Assembly: GCA_023433465.1 (NCBI GenBank)
Contig: JAEZCR010000130.1
Span: 1 to 21,935 of the forward strand
Source: Pseudomonadota bacterium
Lineage (GTDB): Bacteria > Pseudomonadota > Gammaproteobacteria > Steroidobacterales > Steroidobacteraceae
Direction of reading: 5' to 3'
DNA: 21,935 nucleotides
Part shown: positions 1 through 8,180 of the stretch, in pieces
Layout: each line of letters begins with the position of its first letter
Position numbering within the stretch: position 1 is the first letter of the stretch
Program-made: the position numbers and the translations under genes
The notes under the pieces: generated by a model
Database searches by the model: none
What the model was told of the DNA's origin: nothing
The model's input: the letters and a program-made list of their open reading frames with translations, nothing else

Positions 1-66
1 CGAGAACACCTGCTAGCCCTTCATTGTGGAGGGCGGCGTTCGGCAGCCCTCCGGCACTTCGTTCAA

Positions 67-108
67 CGAGGCCCCGGTCGGCTGCCGCCACCGGGGCCTC
101 GCCGTTTT
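67..108 (+). terminator. Probable intrinsic terminator of an upstream off-window gene
   Basis: A 12-bp perfect stem (67-78 with 90-101, core GAGGCCCCGGT / ACCGGGGCCTC) closes an 11-nt loop and is followed after three bases by TTTT at 105-108. The U-tract is short, so strength is uncertain. It lies just before the AAA+ ATPase and most likely ends transcription of a gene to the left of the window. Confidence 0.6.
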
Positions 109-133
109 GGCGCGGCCCTGAACGAAAGAAGTC

Positions 134-1243
134 ATGTCACTACACAAACTGCAGAACGAACGTGAGGCGCGGGACGCGATGGCGCCCGGCATGAACGTCG
201 CGCTGAACCTCGAGGTGCACGACATCGCGAGCGCGATCGCGCGCGCCCGGGCGATGCGTGCGATCGATTTCGCGACGCGCAATCTGCCGGTGCACCGGCT
301 CGAGCGCTGGTCCGCGCGCCGCAAGGTCGCGGAGCTGTTCGACGATTTCGCGCTCGACTCGGCGTTCACGACGCAGCGCATCTCGATGGGCTCGGTGCTG
401 ATGAGCGCGCCGGGTGTGTTCGTGCATGCCACCGGCCACAACAAGACGTCGTACTGCTCGTGCTGGTTCCAGATCTGGGCGGAGAGCACGGCGCGCGCGG
501 ACGAGGTGATCGCGCGGATCAAGGCAGTCGCAGGTGATCAGCGCGTGCGCGACGAAACGTTCGTGCTCGACTGGCAGTTCACGGCCGCGAACGGCGACCT
601 GCGCAGCGCGAGCTTCGAGGAGCTGGCCGACGCGAGCCTGCTCGACGAGGCCTATCCATCGCTCGGCATGCCGGTGACCGCGTTCATCGACGCGTATCTC
701 ACTTCATCGTCCTCGGTCCTGATACTGCTCGGGCCGCCGGGCACGGGAAAGACTCGGCTCGTACGCTCGATCCTCTCGGAGATGACCCGTCGCAAGGGCG
801 AGAACGCCGAGGTCATGTACACCTCCGACAAGCGTGCGCTCGGCACCGACGAGGTGTTCGTCGACTTCATCACCGGTTCGCACGACGCCTTCGTCATCGA
901 GGACACCGATCACCTGCTCAAGGCGCGCACCAGCGGCAACGAGCAGATGCACCGCTTCCTCGCGATCGCCGACGGCGTCGCGCGCGCGCAGGGCCGCAAG
1001 ATCATCTTCACGACCAACCTGCCGAACGTCACGGACATCGACGATGCGCTGGTCCGGCCCGGTCGCTGTTTCGCCGTGAAGAACCTGCGCAGCCTGGAGA
1101 TCGCCGAGGCGCACGCGCTGGCGCGCCGCGTCTGCGCGGGAGACGAGGTTCGAGCCGCGCGCGTGATCGCGACGCTCGATGCCGAGGGCGGGAAATCGCG
1201 CTCGGTGGCGCAGGTGTACCGTGCCTGCGAGCGGGCTGGCTAG
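134..1243 (+). CDS. Orphan AAA+ ATPase with unrecognised N-terminal half
   Basis: This 369-residue protein carries one AAA+ module in its C-terminal half. Visible motifs are Walker A GPPGTGKT (residues 200-207), a Walker B-type strand ending E256-D257, a sensor-1-like strand IIFTTN ending at N295, and LVRPGR (about 306-311), which resembles the arginine-finger region of Bcs1/FtsH/Cdc48-type AAA proteins. By family knowledge the module hydrolyses ATP to remodel a protein or complex. Residues 1-185 match nothing I recognise and probably bind the substrate or partner. No signal peptide or membrane segment is seen, so it is likely cytoplasmic. The ATG at 134 has only a weak purine-rich stretch (GAAAGAAG) upstream. 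The gene stands alone, and its stop overlaps the stop of the convergent gene at 1240. The specific role is unknown; such ATPases occur in both chromosomes and phages. Confidence 0.85.
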   Translation: MSLHKLQNEREARDAMAPGMNVALNLEVHDIASAIARARAMRAIDFATRNLPVHRLERWSARRKVAELFDDFALDSAFTTQRISMGSVLMSAPGVFVHATGHNKTSYCSCWFQIWAESTARADEVIARIKAVAGDQRVRDETFVLDWQFTAANGDLRSASFEELADASLLDEAYPSLGMPVTAFIDAYLTSSSSVLILLGPPGTGKTRLVRSILSEMTRRKGENAEVMYTSDKRALGTDEVFVDFITGSHDAFVIEDTDHLLKARTSGNEQMHRFLAIADGVARAQGRKIIFTTNLPNVTDIDDALVRPGRCFAVKNLRSLEIAEAHALARRVCAGDEVRAARVIATLDAEGGKSRSVAQVYRACERAG

Positions 1244-1647
1244 AGATTCAGCCGGTAGAAGACGATGTACTCGCCTTCGCCCGGATCGACCTCTAGGCAC
1301 CAGCCGTTGTCCTTCCGGCTGCGGTAGAGGTTTTCGGCGATCCAGCCCACGACCGGTGTCCTGCGCAGCTCGGGCGTGACGAAGCGCGCGCGCATGTCGC
1401 TGGGCTTCGGCCACACGACCGGTTGGAGACCGGCGACCAGGTCGAGGAAGTGGTGATTCTCGATGTTGTTAGGCCTGCGGCCGCGCTTCTTCGCGCGCAG
1501 CGCGAGATCGAGATTCGTCGTGTGCGGAATCTCGAGCGGCGCCCGGGATCCGATCGGGCGCTCGTGCGCGTCGTCGCCGGCGCGCGCCGCGGTGACGGCC
1601 ACCAGGGAACACAGCACGAACCCGAACAGGCAATCCCTCGGGATCAT
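1240..1647 (-). CDS. Small exported protein of unknown function
   Basis: This 135-residue protein begins MIPRDCLFGFVLCSLVAVTA, a short charged start plus hydrophobic core ending in ARA, which reads as a Sec signal peptide cut near residue 23. The mature part is basic in its first half (RAKKRGRRPNN) and ends with a strand-rich tail containing WCLEVDPGEGEYIVFYRL. I recognise no domain. The ATG at 1647-1645 is chosen because GAGGT (positions 1658-1654 on this strand) sits at proper ribosome-binding spacing and the signal peptide starts there; the open frame continues much further upstream without coding character. It converges on the AAA+ ATPase and shares CTAG (1240-1243) with it. Expected location is the periplasm or envelope; the function is unknown. 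Confidence 0.7.
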   Translation of the reverse strand: MIPRDCLFGFVLCSLVAVTAARAGDDAHERPIGSRAPLEIPHTTNLDLALRAKKRGRRPNNIENHHFLDLVAGLQPVVWPKPSDMRARFVTPELRRTPVVGWIAENLYRSRKDNGWCLEVDPGEGEYIVFYRLNL

Positions 1648-1776
1648 CGTACGACCTCGCCCAACATCCACCCGCGAACAGGGTGGAACGGCCTTGCCGC
1701 GATCGCAATAGGTGGAACGCGGTAATCGCGAGGAAGCGCGCGCAGAGCCCGAATAATCCGCATTGCACTGCGATGG

Positions 1777-3228
1777 ATGAACCATAATCCGCCCGGAATG
1801 AATCTCGACCAGACCATAAATGCCTGGTTGGCGCCCGTGGCCGACTGGCTCGGCAAGGTGATCTTCTTCGCCGTTCCGGTGGGAGGCGAGGCGCAGCTTC
1901 CGCTGATCCTCGCGTGGCTCATGGCCGGCAGCATCGTCGCGACCATCTACTTCCGCTTCGTGAACCTGCGCGGCTTCCGGCACGCGCTGAGCGTGCTGCG
2001 CGGCGAGTTCTCGCACCGCGATCACGCGGGTGAGACGTCTCCTTTCCAGGCGTTCAGCGCCGCGGTGTCCGGGACCATCGGCCTCGGCAACATCGCGGGC
2101 GTCGCCTTCGCGGTGGCGGTGGGCGGACCCGGCGCCGCGTTCTGGATGTGCGTCGCGGGGTTCCTCGGCATGAGCCTCAAGTTCGCCGAGGTCTCGCTGG
2201 CCACGAAATACCGCGTGATCCGCGCGGACGGCACGGTGACCGGCGGGGCGATGCATTACGTGCCGATCGCGCTCGGCCGGGTCGGTTTGCCGCGGATCGG
2301 CAAATTCCTCGCGGCGTTCTTCTGCGTCGCGACGGTGGGCGCGTCGCTCACGGTGTTCCAGGTCAACCAGGCGTATTCGCAGTTCCGCGCGGTGACGGGG
2401 TTCGAACACGCGTTCGTGTTCGGCCTCGCGATCGCGGTGTGGATAGGCATCATCCTGTTCGGCGGCATGAAGCGCATCGCGAGCTGGACGGACAAGCTCG
2501 TGCCGCTCATGTGCGTGCTGTATGTCGTGGCGTGTCTCGTGGTGCTGGGCGCGAACGTCGAACGCATTCCGCACGGGCTCTACCGCATCCTCACCGAAGC
2601 GTTTTCGACCGATGCCGTGGCCGGTGGCGCGCTCGGCGCGCTGATCCAGGGCTTCCGGCGCGCGGCGTTTTCCAACGAGGCCGGCATCGGCTCGGCACCC
2701 ATGGCGCATGCGACGGTGCGCACGAGTGAACCGATGTCGCAGGGCTTCGCGGCGTTGATCGAGCCGTTCCTCGACACCGTCGTGATGTGCATGATCACGG
2801 CGCTGGTCATCGTCATCAGCGGCGCGCTCGAGACGAGCAGCGCGAAGGACATCGCACTGGCCTCGGCCGCGTTCGGCACCGTCGTGTCGTGGTTTCCCGC
2901 GGTGCTCGCCGCGGCCGCGATCCTGTTCGCGCTCTCGACGGTCATCACCTGGGGCTACTACGGTGAGACCGCGTGGACCTGGCTGTTCGGTGAGACGCGC
3001 AATGCGCGCTATTCGTACCGGCTGTTCCTGTGCCTGATGTTGTCGCTGGCGACGACGCTCGACATCACGCAGGTCGTCAACATCGCGGACCCGCTCAACT
3101 TCTGCATGGCGATTCCGAACCTGATCGCCGTTTACCTGTTCCTGCCGGAGTTGCGCGCCGATCTGGCAAGCTATTGGCGGCGCGTCGTGCTCAAGGGCGC
3201 ATCGGAGGATGAACGTGCTGTCACGTAA
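1777..3228 (+). CDS. Alanine/glycine:cation symporter (AGCS family)
   Basis: This 483-residue polytopic inner-membrane protein should import alanine, glycine or a related amino acid with Na+ or H+. AGCS signatures are clear: SGTIGLGNIAGVAFA (98-112) followed by GGPGAAFWM (116-124), TGGAMHYV (155-162) and the loop RRAAFSNEAGIGSAPMA (about 294-310). Length fits the family. The start is uncertain. ATG at 1777 is the longest option, but ATG at 1798 (giving MNLDQTINAWLAP) matches the usual short N-terminus better, and neither has a good Shine-Dalgarno. The next gene begins inside this one, so the two are probably cotranscribed and translationally coupled. The exact substrate cannot be read from sequence. 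Confidence 0.93.
   Translation: MNHNPPGMNLDQTINAWLAPVADWLGKVIFFAVPVGGEAQLPLILAWLMAGSIVATIYFRFVNLRGFRHALSVLRGEFSHRDHAGETSPFQAFSAAVSGTIGLGNIAGVAFAVAVGGPGAAFWMCVAGFLGMSLKFAEVSLATKYRVIRADGTVTGGAMHYVPIALGRVGLPRIGKFLAAFFCVATVGASLTVFQVNQAYSQFRAVTGFEHAFVFGLAIAVWIGIILFGGMKRIASWTDKLVPLMCVLYVVACLVVLGANVERIPHGLYRILTEAFSTDAVAGGALGALIQGFRRAAFSNEAGIGSAPMAHATVRTSEPMSQGFAALIEPFLDTVVMCMITALVIVISGALETSSAKDIALASAAFGTVVSWFPAVLAAAAILFALSTVITWGYYGETAWTWLFGETRNARYSYRLFLCLMLSLATTLDITQVVNIADPLNFCMAIPNLIAVYLFLPELRADLASYWRRVVLKGASEDERAVT
3204..3208 (+). promoter_or_regulatory. Ribosome-binding site deciding a GTG start
   Basis: GGAGG at 3204-3208 abuts the ATG at 3209 with no spacing but lies six bases before the in-frame GTG at 3215. 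Ideal spacing therefore favours GTG at 3215 as the start of the YjdF-like gene. The site lies inside the end of the symporter gene. Confidence 0.6.
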
Positions 3229-3901
3229 GGCGTATTTGTGGACGTTGTTGGGGATCTACTCCGTCTGGTGGATCGTGCTCGCGTTCGATCCCTACGATCG
3301 CAAGGACTGGATTCTCGAGAACGTGCTCGTGCTGCTTGCCATCGGGCTGCTGATCGGCACATACAAGGCATTTCCGCTCTCGCGTATCTCCTATACCTGC
3401 ATCTTCGTCTTCCTGATGCTCCACACGGTGGGCTCGCACTACACCTACGCGATGGTGCCGTACCAGGAGTGGTTTCCGATCTTCGCCGGCGGGCGCAATC
3501 ATTTCGACCGCCTGGTGCATTTCCTCTATGGCCTGCTGCTCGCGTATCCGATCCGGGAGATGTTCCTGCGCATCGGCAACGTGCGCGGCTTCTGGGGCTA
3601 CTTCCTGCCGCTCGATCTCACGATGTCGACGTCCATGCTCTACGAGCTCATCGAATGGGCCGCGGCGGAGGTCGTCGGCGGCGAACTCGGCGCCGCCTAT
3701 CTCGGCACGCAGGGCGACGTCTGGGATGCGCACAAGGACATGGCGCTCGCGTCGCTCGGCGCGCTGATCGCGATGACCATCACCGCGCTCGTCAACCGCC
3801 ACCTGCAGCGCGACTTCGCGCGCGAGTGGGCCGAGAGCATCCGCGTGAAACGCCGCCAACCCCTGGGCGAGCCGGTGCCTGGCACGGAAATCCCGGGATA
3901 G
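3215..3901 (+). CDS. YjdF/DUF2238 family inner-membrane protein
   Basis: This protein of about 228 residues has several membrane helices and the conserved DUF2238 (YjdF) motifs: LHTVGSHYTYAMVP (near 69-82), FDRLVHFLYGLL (near 97-108), YELIEW (near 143-148) and GTQGDVWDAHKDM (near 164-176). The buried His, Asp and Glu residues suggest metal or proton handling, but no activity is established for the family. GTG at 3215 is preferred over ATG at 3209 because of the GGAGG spacing. The first bases overlap the AGCS symporter gene, so the pair is probably one operon. The last ten residues (EPVPGTEIPG) are encoded by a repeat arm also found near 18600, so this C-terminus is probably element-derived rather than a conserved part of the protein. 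Confidence 0.88.
   Translation: MLSRKAYLWTLLGIYSVWWIVLAFDPYDRKDWILENVLVLLAIGLLIGTYKAFPLSRISYTCIFVFLMLHTVGSHYTYAMVPYQEWFPIFAGGRNHFDRLVHFLYGLLLAYPIREMFLRIGNVRGFWGYFLPLDLTMSTSMLYELIEWAAAEVVGGELGAAYLGTQGDVWDAHKDMALASLGALIAMTITALVNRHLQRDFAREWAESIRVKRRQPLGEPVPGTEIPG
3874..3898 (+). repeat. REP-like repeat arm inside the yjdF-like 3' end
   Basis: Positions 3874-3890 read GGTGCCTGGCACGGAAA, followed after two bases by CCGGGA. The arm at 18599-18623 has the same sequence apart from those two bases. GTGCC-T-GGCAC is itself a palindrome. The copy lies in frame and ends at the stop codon of the YjdF-like gene. Confidence 0.7.
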
Positions 3902-3942
3902 TTTTACCGGTCGACGGTGCCAGGCACCGTCAACCGGTAAAA
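3902..3942. repeat. 41-bp near-perfect palindrome between convergent genes
   Basis: The sequence is symmetric around A3922: 19 of 20 base pairs match, with one mismatch (C3912/A3932). The ends are TTTTACCGG and CCGGTAAAA and the centre is GGTGCCAGGCACC, the same motif as in the arm at 3874 and the hairpin at 18594. It fills all but one base of the gap between the two stop codons. There is no T-tract downstream of the stem on either strand, so it is a REP-like or mRNA 3'-end-protecting hairpin rather than a classical intrinsic terminator. Confidence 0.85.
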
Positions 3943-3943
3943 G

Positions 3944-6900
3944 TCACTTCAGGGCGGTGAGGCGCGACTGGCTCATGGCGTAGACGCTGCTCGCCTGCTC
4001 GACGCCCTTCGCGGGATTCCTGACGTGGCGGTAGTAGTCGCGCGCCGACTCGAGATCGCCGTAGGCCTCGGCGACGAGGCCGAAGCCGTACCACGAGGCA
4101 TCGTCGGGTGCACCCGACTGATCCATGCCCTTCAGCAACAGGTCGCGCGCCTCGCGCGGCTTGCCGGTCGCGGCGTACACGCAGGCGAGCGTGTGCGCGA
4201 TCGCGAAATTGCGGCCCTGGGTCTCGTCGTACGCCATGCGAGCCGCATCCACGGCCTGCTCGGACACCGACATGCTCAGCAGCGAGGTCCACGCGTACTG
4301 GTTGTAGTCGGACGCGGTCGCGCGGCCGCTGTCGATGAGCGGCTGGATGATCGGCGCGATTTCTCCGAACCTGCCCAACGCCGCGGCGCGATGTACGAGC
4401 ATCTCGCGCGCAACGGAGTCGTCCGGCAGACGCGCGAGCCGCTCGCGCGACGCGCTCGTCACCGCATCCCATTCGCCGCGGCGGATGCGCGCCCATTGCT
4501 GGTAGCGGAAGGCGAGCGCCGAGGAGGGCACCGCGGCCGAGAGCCGTGCCCCGGCTTCGCCAAGTTCCCTCCAGCTACCGCGCTCCAGATAAGCCTTTGC
4601 CAGCGCGAGATCGATGCTGAGCTTCGTCGCCGCGTCGGTCGCGACCGGACGCGCCGCCTCCAGCAACGGCAACGCCCGCTCGGCCAGCAGGCAATCGGCC
4701 AGCAACATGGCCGTGGCCGCGCGCGCCTCGTCGATGTCCGCCTCCGCGCCGATGGTCCACGCACGCGCGAAGGCGGGGCCTTCGAGCGGATCCTCCGAAC
4801 TACCCGGGCGCAGTTCGAGCCGCGCCCAGTCGAGCCAGCGCCGCGCGCCCGCGAGATCGTTCGCTTCGATGCGCTCGAGCGCCAGCAGGGCGACCGGGCC
4901 CACGAGCGGCGCGATGGTCAGAATCCGGTACTGGCCGTCCTCGAGCACCACGTAGAAAGTCTGCGTATCGCCGCCCGAGCGAAGCTGCACGCGATAACCG
5001 TCCGCGTCGTCGCCGTCGACGTTGACGCGCGCGTTGCTGAAGAGCAGGTCCGCACCCACCGCGCGCGGCAGATCCTGGCGCGCGAGTCCCGCCAGCAGCG
5101 CGCGCTGCGCACGCTCGAACATCGGCAACCCGTCGAGCGCGGCCGATCGCCGGCTGAGCAGCGCCTTCAGGCGATCTGCGTCGCGATCCCCGGCAAGCAT
5201 TTCCGCGAACGCGCGCATCACGACGCCGCGCGGATCCGTCGACGCGATCGTCACCACGTCGATCCGCCGCGTCTTGCGCAGCAGCGCGATCCGCTGCGTG
5301 GTCGCGGCGGTGGTGGTCTGCCCACGCGCGCCGGCCTCGATGAGATCCGCCGCGGCCGGATACTCGCGCAGCCGCGTGAGGAAATTGCCCGCGCTCGTCA
5401 GGGCGGCGCGCCGATCGGTCTCGCTGCCGAGCAACGTGCGCGAAGCCTCGATCGCGCGCGCGCCGCCGTGCTCGGCGGCCACCGTCGCGAGAATGAGCGC
5501 ACGCTGCGCGACGCTCGGCGATCGCGGACGCAGCACCTCGCGCAGCTCGTCGAAGCGCCGCGAGTACAACAGCGCATAGAAGAGGTTGCTTGCGTAGTCG
5601 TCGTTCGCGGCGTCATCCGCGGAAAGTAGTTTGATCCGCGCCCGGTATTCGTCCACGGCCTCGGCGAGATTCGCCCGCTCGGAGTAGCGCAGGCCATCCG
5701 CGTCGTGCTCGAGCAGCACCGCGTGGTCGGCCATGATGTCGGTGTCGTTCGGCGCGAGCGCGCGCGCCTTGCGGTACGCGGCGATCGCTCCGGCACGATC
5801 GAAGCCCGCGCCGAAGCGTCGGCCTACCGCGTCGTGCTGCAGCAACCAGCCGAGCGTCTTCCATGCGAGCGCGGAATCCGGCTCGAGCTTCGTCGCGAGG
5901 CGCGCCTCGCGCTGCGCACGCGCGCCGAGCCCCGCATCGAGCAGCGCCGACGCATTGCGCAGCCGATGCACGGCCTTGCGCGGGTACTTCGCGGCCAGCG
6001 CGTCGTTCGCGGCGAGCGCGCCCTTGAAATCCCCTTCGGCGCGCAGCGCCACGCCCACCTGGTCGAACGAGATCAGTTGCGATTCCGCGGAGGTGAGCTC
6101 GCGCAGCGCCGTGATCAGCGCGTCCGTCTCCGCCATCGTGTAACGGCCCTTCACCGTGTCGAAACTCCAGGTGGCGAGCACCAGGCCGGACGCGGTCACC
6201 TCGAATTGCGACATCAGTCGCGCCGGGCCCAGCTTCACGACCGCGTTCGCGGGCAAGGCGCGCGGCTGGAAACCGGGCGGCGGCTGGATGCGATATCGCC
6301 ACACGGTGACGAACGGTTCGAACACGACGTCGGCGGTACGCTTGCCCGCTTCCTCGTCCGTGTCGAGATCGAGGCGTTTGTCGAAATATTCGGGCAACCG
6401 CGCGGTGAGGTTCGCGACCTTCACGCCGACGGCGGCGGTCTCGAGATCCGTGTAACCACTCGGTGCGTCCTTCATTTCGAGCCGCATCGAATAGGGCTTC
6501 GAGAAATCGGTGCTCGACGTGTGCGCGTAACTCACCAGCGACTTCGCGCGGTAGGCCTGGCGCGCGTAGTTCTCGAGCTCGTCGCGGCGCTCCTTCGTAT
6601 CCGCGCCGGCGTACCAGTTGCGGTATTCGTTCTCGATGGTGCCGTGTGTCTCCGTGGTCTCGACCACCCGCGCGGGGCCGTATTCGGACAGGAAGAACTC
6701 GCGCGTCTCGAGCTGGCGATTGTCGGTCGAGCGCATCGCCGGCGTGCGCGTCAGCGACTTCTCGCCCGGGCGCACGATCAGCGCGAACCGGTCGGCCGCC
6801 GCGGCGGGCAGCGTGCCCACGCGCGCGTATTCCGCGGTGGCGTCTATCCACAGGTCCGAGCCGGCGCCGCCGGCGCCCGGTAGATAGACGATCGCGTGGT

Positions 6901-8107
6901 TGAACATGCCGAGGCCCGGCAGGTCCGGGGACACGTCCTGATCGTCGCCGGCCGCGAGCAGCGCGAGATAGGCCTCGATCCCCGAGGCGCGCAGCGCGGC
7001 GATCAGCAACGTCGCCTTGTCCTTGCAGTCGCCGAACCTGCGGCGCAGCGTCTCGGCCGGGTATTCCGGGATCAGCCGGGCGGCGCCGAATTCGACGCCC
7101 GTGTAGCGCACTTCGCGGTGCAGCCGCTCCACCACCTTGGCGATGTATTCCCGCGTCGGGGAGGTCGGCAGGCTATCGGCGAGCTTGGCGCCGAGCGCGG
7201 CGCCGGCGTTGCCGCTGCCCATGGCGCCACCGCGCACGGGCGCGCGCAGTCCAGCGATCAGGGGCCGCGCATCGTCGATGCGGATGCGGTTTTCCGTGGC
7301 GGCGCGATAACTCTCCGCCACCGCCTCCCAGGATTCGGCCGACGAGAATTCCACGCTCGGCCAGGCCGGCGTCTCGGGCGGCAGGTTCGTCTCGAGCGCG
7401 CGGATCGCCTCGAGCTCGCCGAGCTCGTAGGTCCAGCGCACCCGGCCGTTCTCGCGGACCTCCGTCGCCTGCGCATTCGGCAGCAGGCTCGTGTGCCGCC
7501 GCAGCGGCAGTTGCTCGGGCGCCTCGATCACGACGCGTGTGCGCAGCACCGGCACGGGCCGGCCGACGTACTCGCGCAAGACGGTGCCCGCGGCGAAGAA
7601 CGGCTGCTCGTCACGCAGGACGATTTCCTCTTCGACGACCGCGCCCACCTCGACCGCGGGCAGCGGCCCCTCGTAGATGTGATCGTCGTCGTACACCTGG
7701 TTGTCGCCGCTGCGCGTGCCGGAGTCCTTGAGCAGCCCGGGATCGAGCGCGTGCTCGCGGCCGTTCGCGCCGATCACGCGCGCACGGATGATCGGTCGCG
7801 CCTGGTGCCAGGGCTGCCAACGCGCGCTGCTCGCGGCCCAGCGCGCGACGCCGTCGGGCGAGTCGACGCGATACACCAGGTGATTCGTGCGGGTGAGCCG
7901 ATGCTGGGCATCGAACACGAAGCGGCGTTCGTCGAGCAGCACGACGACGTCCACCGCGACTTCGCGCTTGACCGCGGTCGCGGCCTGCAACAGCTGCGTG
8001 GCGGGTGTCGAGAACGCGGGCGCGTCCCAGGCCTCGCGGGAGTTCGCGGCCCCCGTCATCGAGAAGAGGAAGATCAAGCACGGGAGCGAGCGGTGGAGGA
8101 GCTTCAT
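3944..8107 (-). CDS. Large exported DUF3857/transglutaminase-like/TPR protein
   Basis: This 1387-residue protein starts with a signal peptide (residues 1-23, hydrophobic CLIFLFSMTGAA). A DUF3857-type region follows at about 45-230, then a transglutaminase-like core. Its catalytic triad is readable as Cys361 in RRFGDCKDKATLL, His404 in MFNHAIVYLP and Asp422 in WIDATAEYARVG. A DUF3857-associated beta-rich region covers roughly 450-680. The rest is helical: TPR-like repeats around 690-860 (for example GDFKGALAANDALAAKYP and AIAAYRKARALAPND) and more helical repeats to the end (for example DLESARDYYRHV). It is expected in the periplasm or surface-attached. Transglutaminase-like domains with this triad act as cysteine proteases or amidases, but the substrate is unknown. 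It is transcribed alone, divergent from the MazG-like gene, and its stop abuts the 41-bp palindrome. No good Shine-Dalgarno precedes ATG 8107, though the signal peptide supports it. Confidence 0.9.
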   Translation of the reverse strand: MKLLHRSLPCLIFLFSMTGAANSREAWDAPAFSTPATQLLQAATAVKREVAVDVVVLLDERRFVFDAQHRLTRTNHLVYRVDSPDGVARWAASSARWQPWHQARPIIRARVIGANGREHALDPGLLKDSGTRSGDNQVYDDDHIYEGPLPAVEVGAVVEEEIVLRDEQPFFAAGTVLREYVGRPVPVLRTRVVIEAPEQLPLRRHTSLLPNAQATEVRENGRVRWTYELGELEAIRALETNLPPETPAWPSVEFSSAESWEAVAESYRAATENRIRIDDARPLIAGLRAPVRGGAMGSGNAGAALGAKLADSLPTSPTREYIAKVVERLHREVRYTGVEFGAARLIPEYPAETLRRRFGDCKDKATLLIAALRASGIEAYLALLAAGDDQDVSPDLPGLGMFNHAIVYLPGAGGAGSDLWIDATAEYARVGTLPAAAADRFALIVRPGEKSLTRTPAMRSTDNRQLETREFFLSEYGPARVVETTETHGTIENEYRNWYAGADTKERRDELENYARQAYRAKSLVSYAHTSSTDFSKPYSMRLEMKDAPSGYTDLETAAVGVKVANLTARLPEYFDKRLDLDTDEEAGKRTADVVFEPFVTVWRYRIQPPPGFQPRALPANAVVKLGPARLMSQFEVTASGLVLATWSFDTVKGRYTMAETDALITALRELTSAESQLISFDQVGVALRAEGDFKGALAANDALAAKYPRKAVHRLRNASALLDAGLGARAQREARLATKLEPDSALAWKTLGWLLQHDAVGRRFGAGFDRAGAIAAYRKARALAPNDTDIMADHAVLLEHDADGLRYSERANLAEAVDEYRARIKLLSADDAANDDYASNLFYALLYSRRFDELREVLRPRSPSVAQRALILATVAAEHGGARAIEASRTLLGSETDRRAALTSAGNFLTRLREYPAAADLIEAGARGQTTTAATTQRIALLRKTRRIDVVTIASTDPRGVVMRAFAEMLAGDRDADRLKALLSRRSAALDGLPMFERAQRALLAGLARQDLPRAVGADLLFSNARVNVDGDDADGYRVQLRSGGDTQTFYVVLEDGQYRILTIAPLVGPVALLALERIEANDLAGARRWLDWARLELRPGSSEDPLEGPAFARAWTIGAEADIDEARAATAMLLADCLLAERALPLLEAARPVATDAATKLSIDLALAKAYLERGSWRELGEAGARLSAAVPSSALAFRYQQWARIRRGEWDAVTSASRERLARLPDDSVAREMLVHRAAALGRFGEIAPIIQPLIDSGRATASDYNQYAWTSLLSMSVSEQAVDAARMAYDETQGRNFAIAHTLACVYAATGKPREARDLLLKGMDQSGAPDDASWYGFGLVAEAYGDLESARDYYRHVRNPAKGVEQASSVYAMSQSRLTALK

Positions 8108-8180
8108 TTAACCGAGAATATCGAGACGCCCCTCCCACAAATCGCGACCAGATCACGCCTTGGTGTAGTCTCCACGCCGC

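Noticed and set aside
1240..2709. 489-residue minus-strand open frame over the symporter
   Set aside because: Most of it is the antisense shadow of the AGCS gene (Arg/His/Ala-rich). Only the last 135 codons, with signal peptide and ribosome-binding site, look real.
3902..3942. Palindrome as a bidirectional intrinsic terminator
   Set aside because: The Ts are at the 5' end of the stem and As at the 3' end on both strands, so the required U-tract after the stem is missing.
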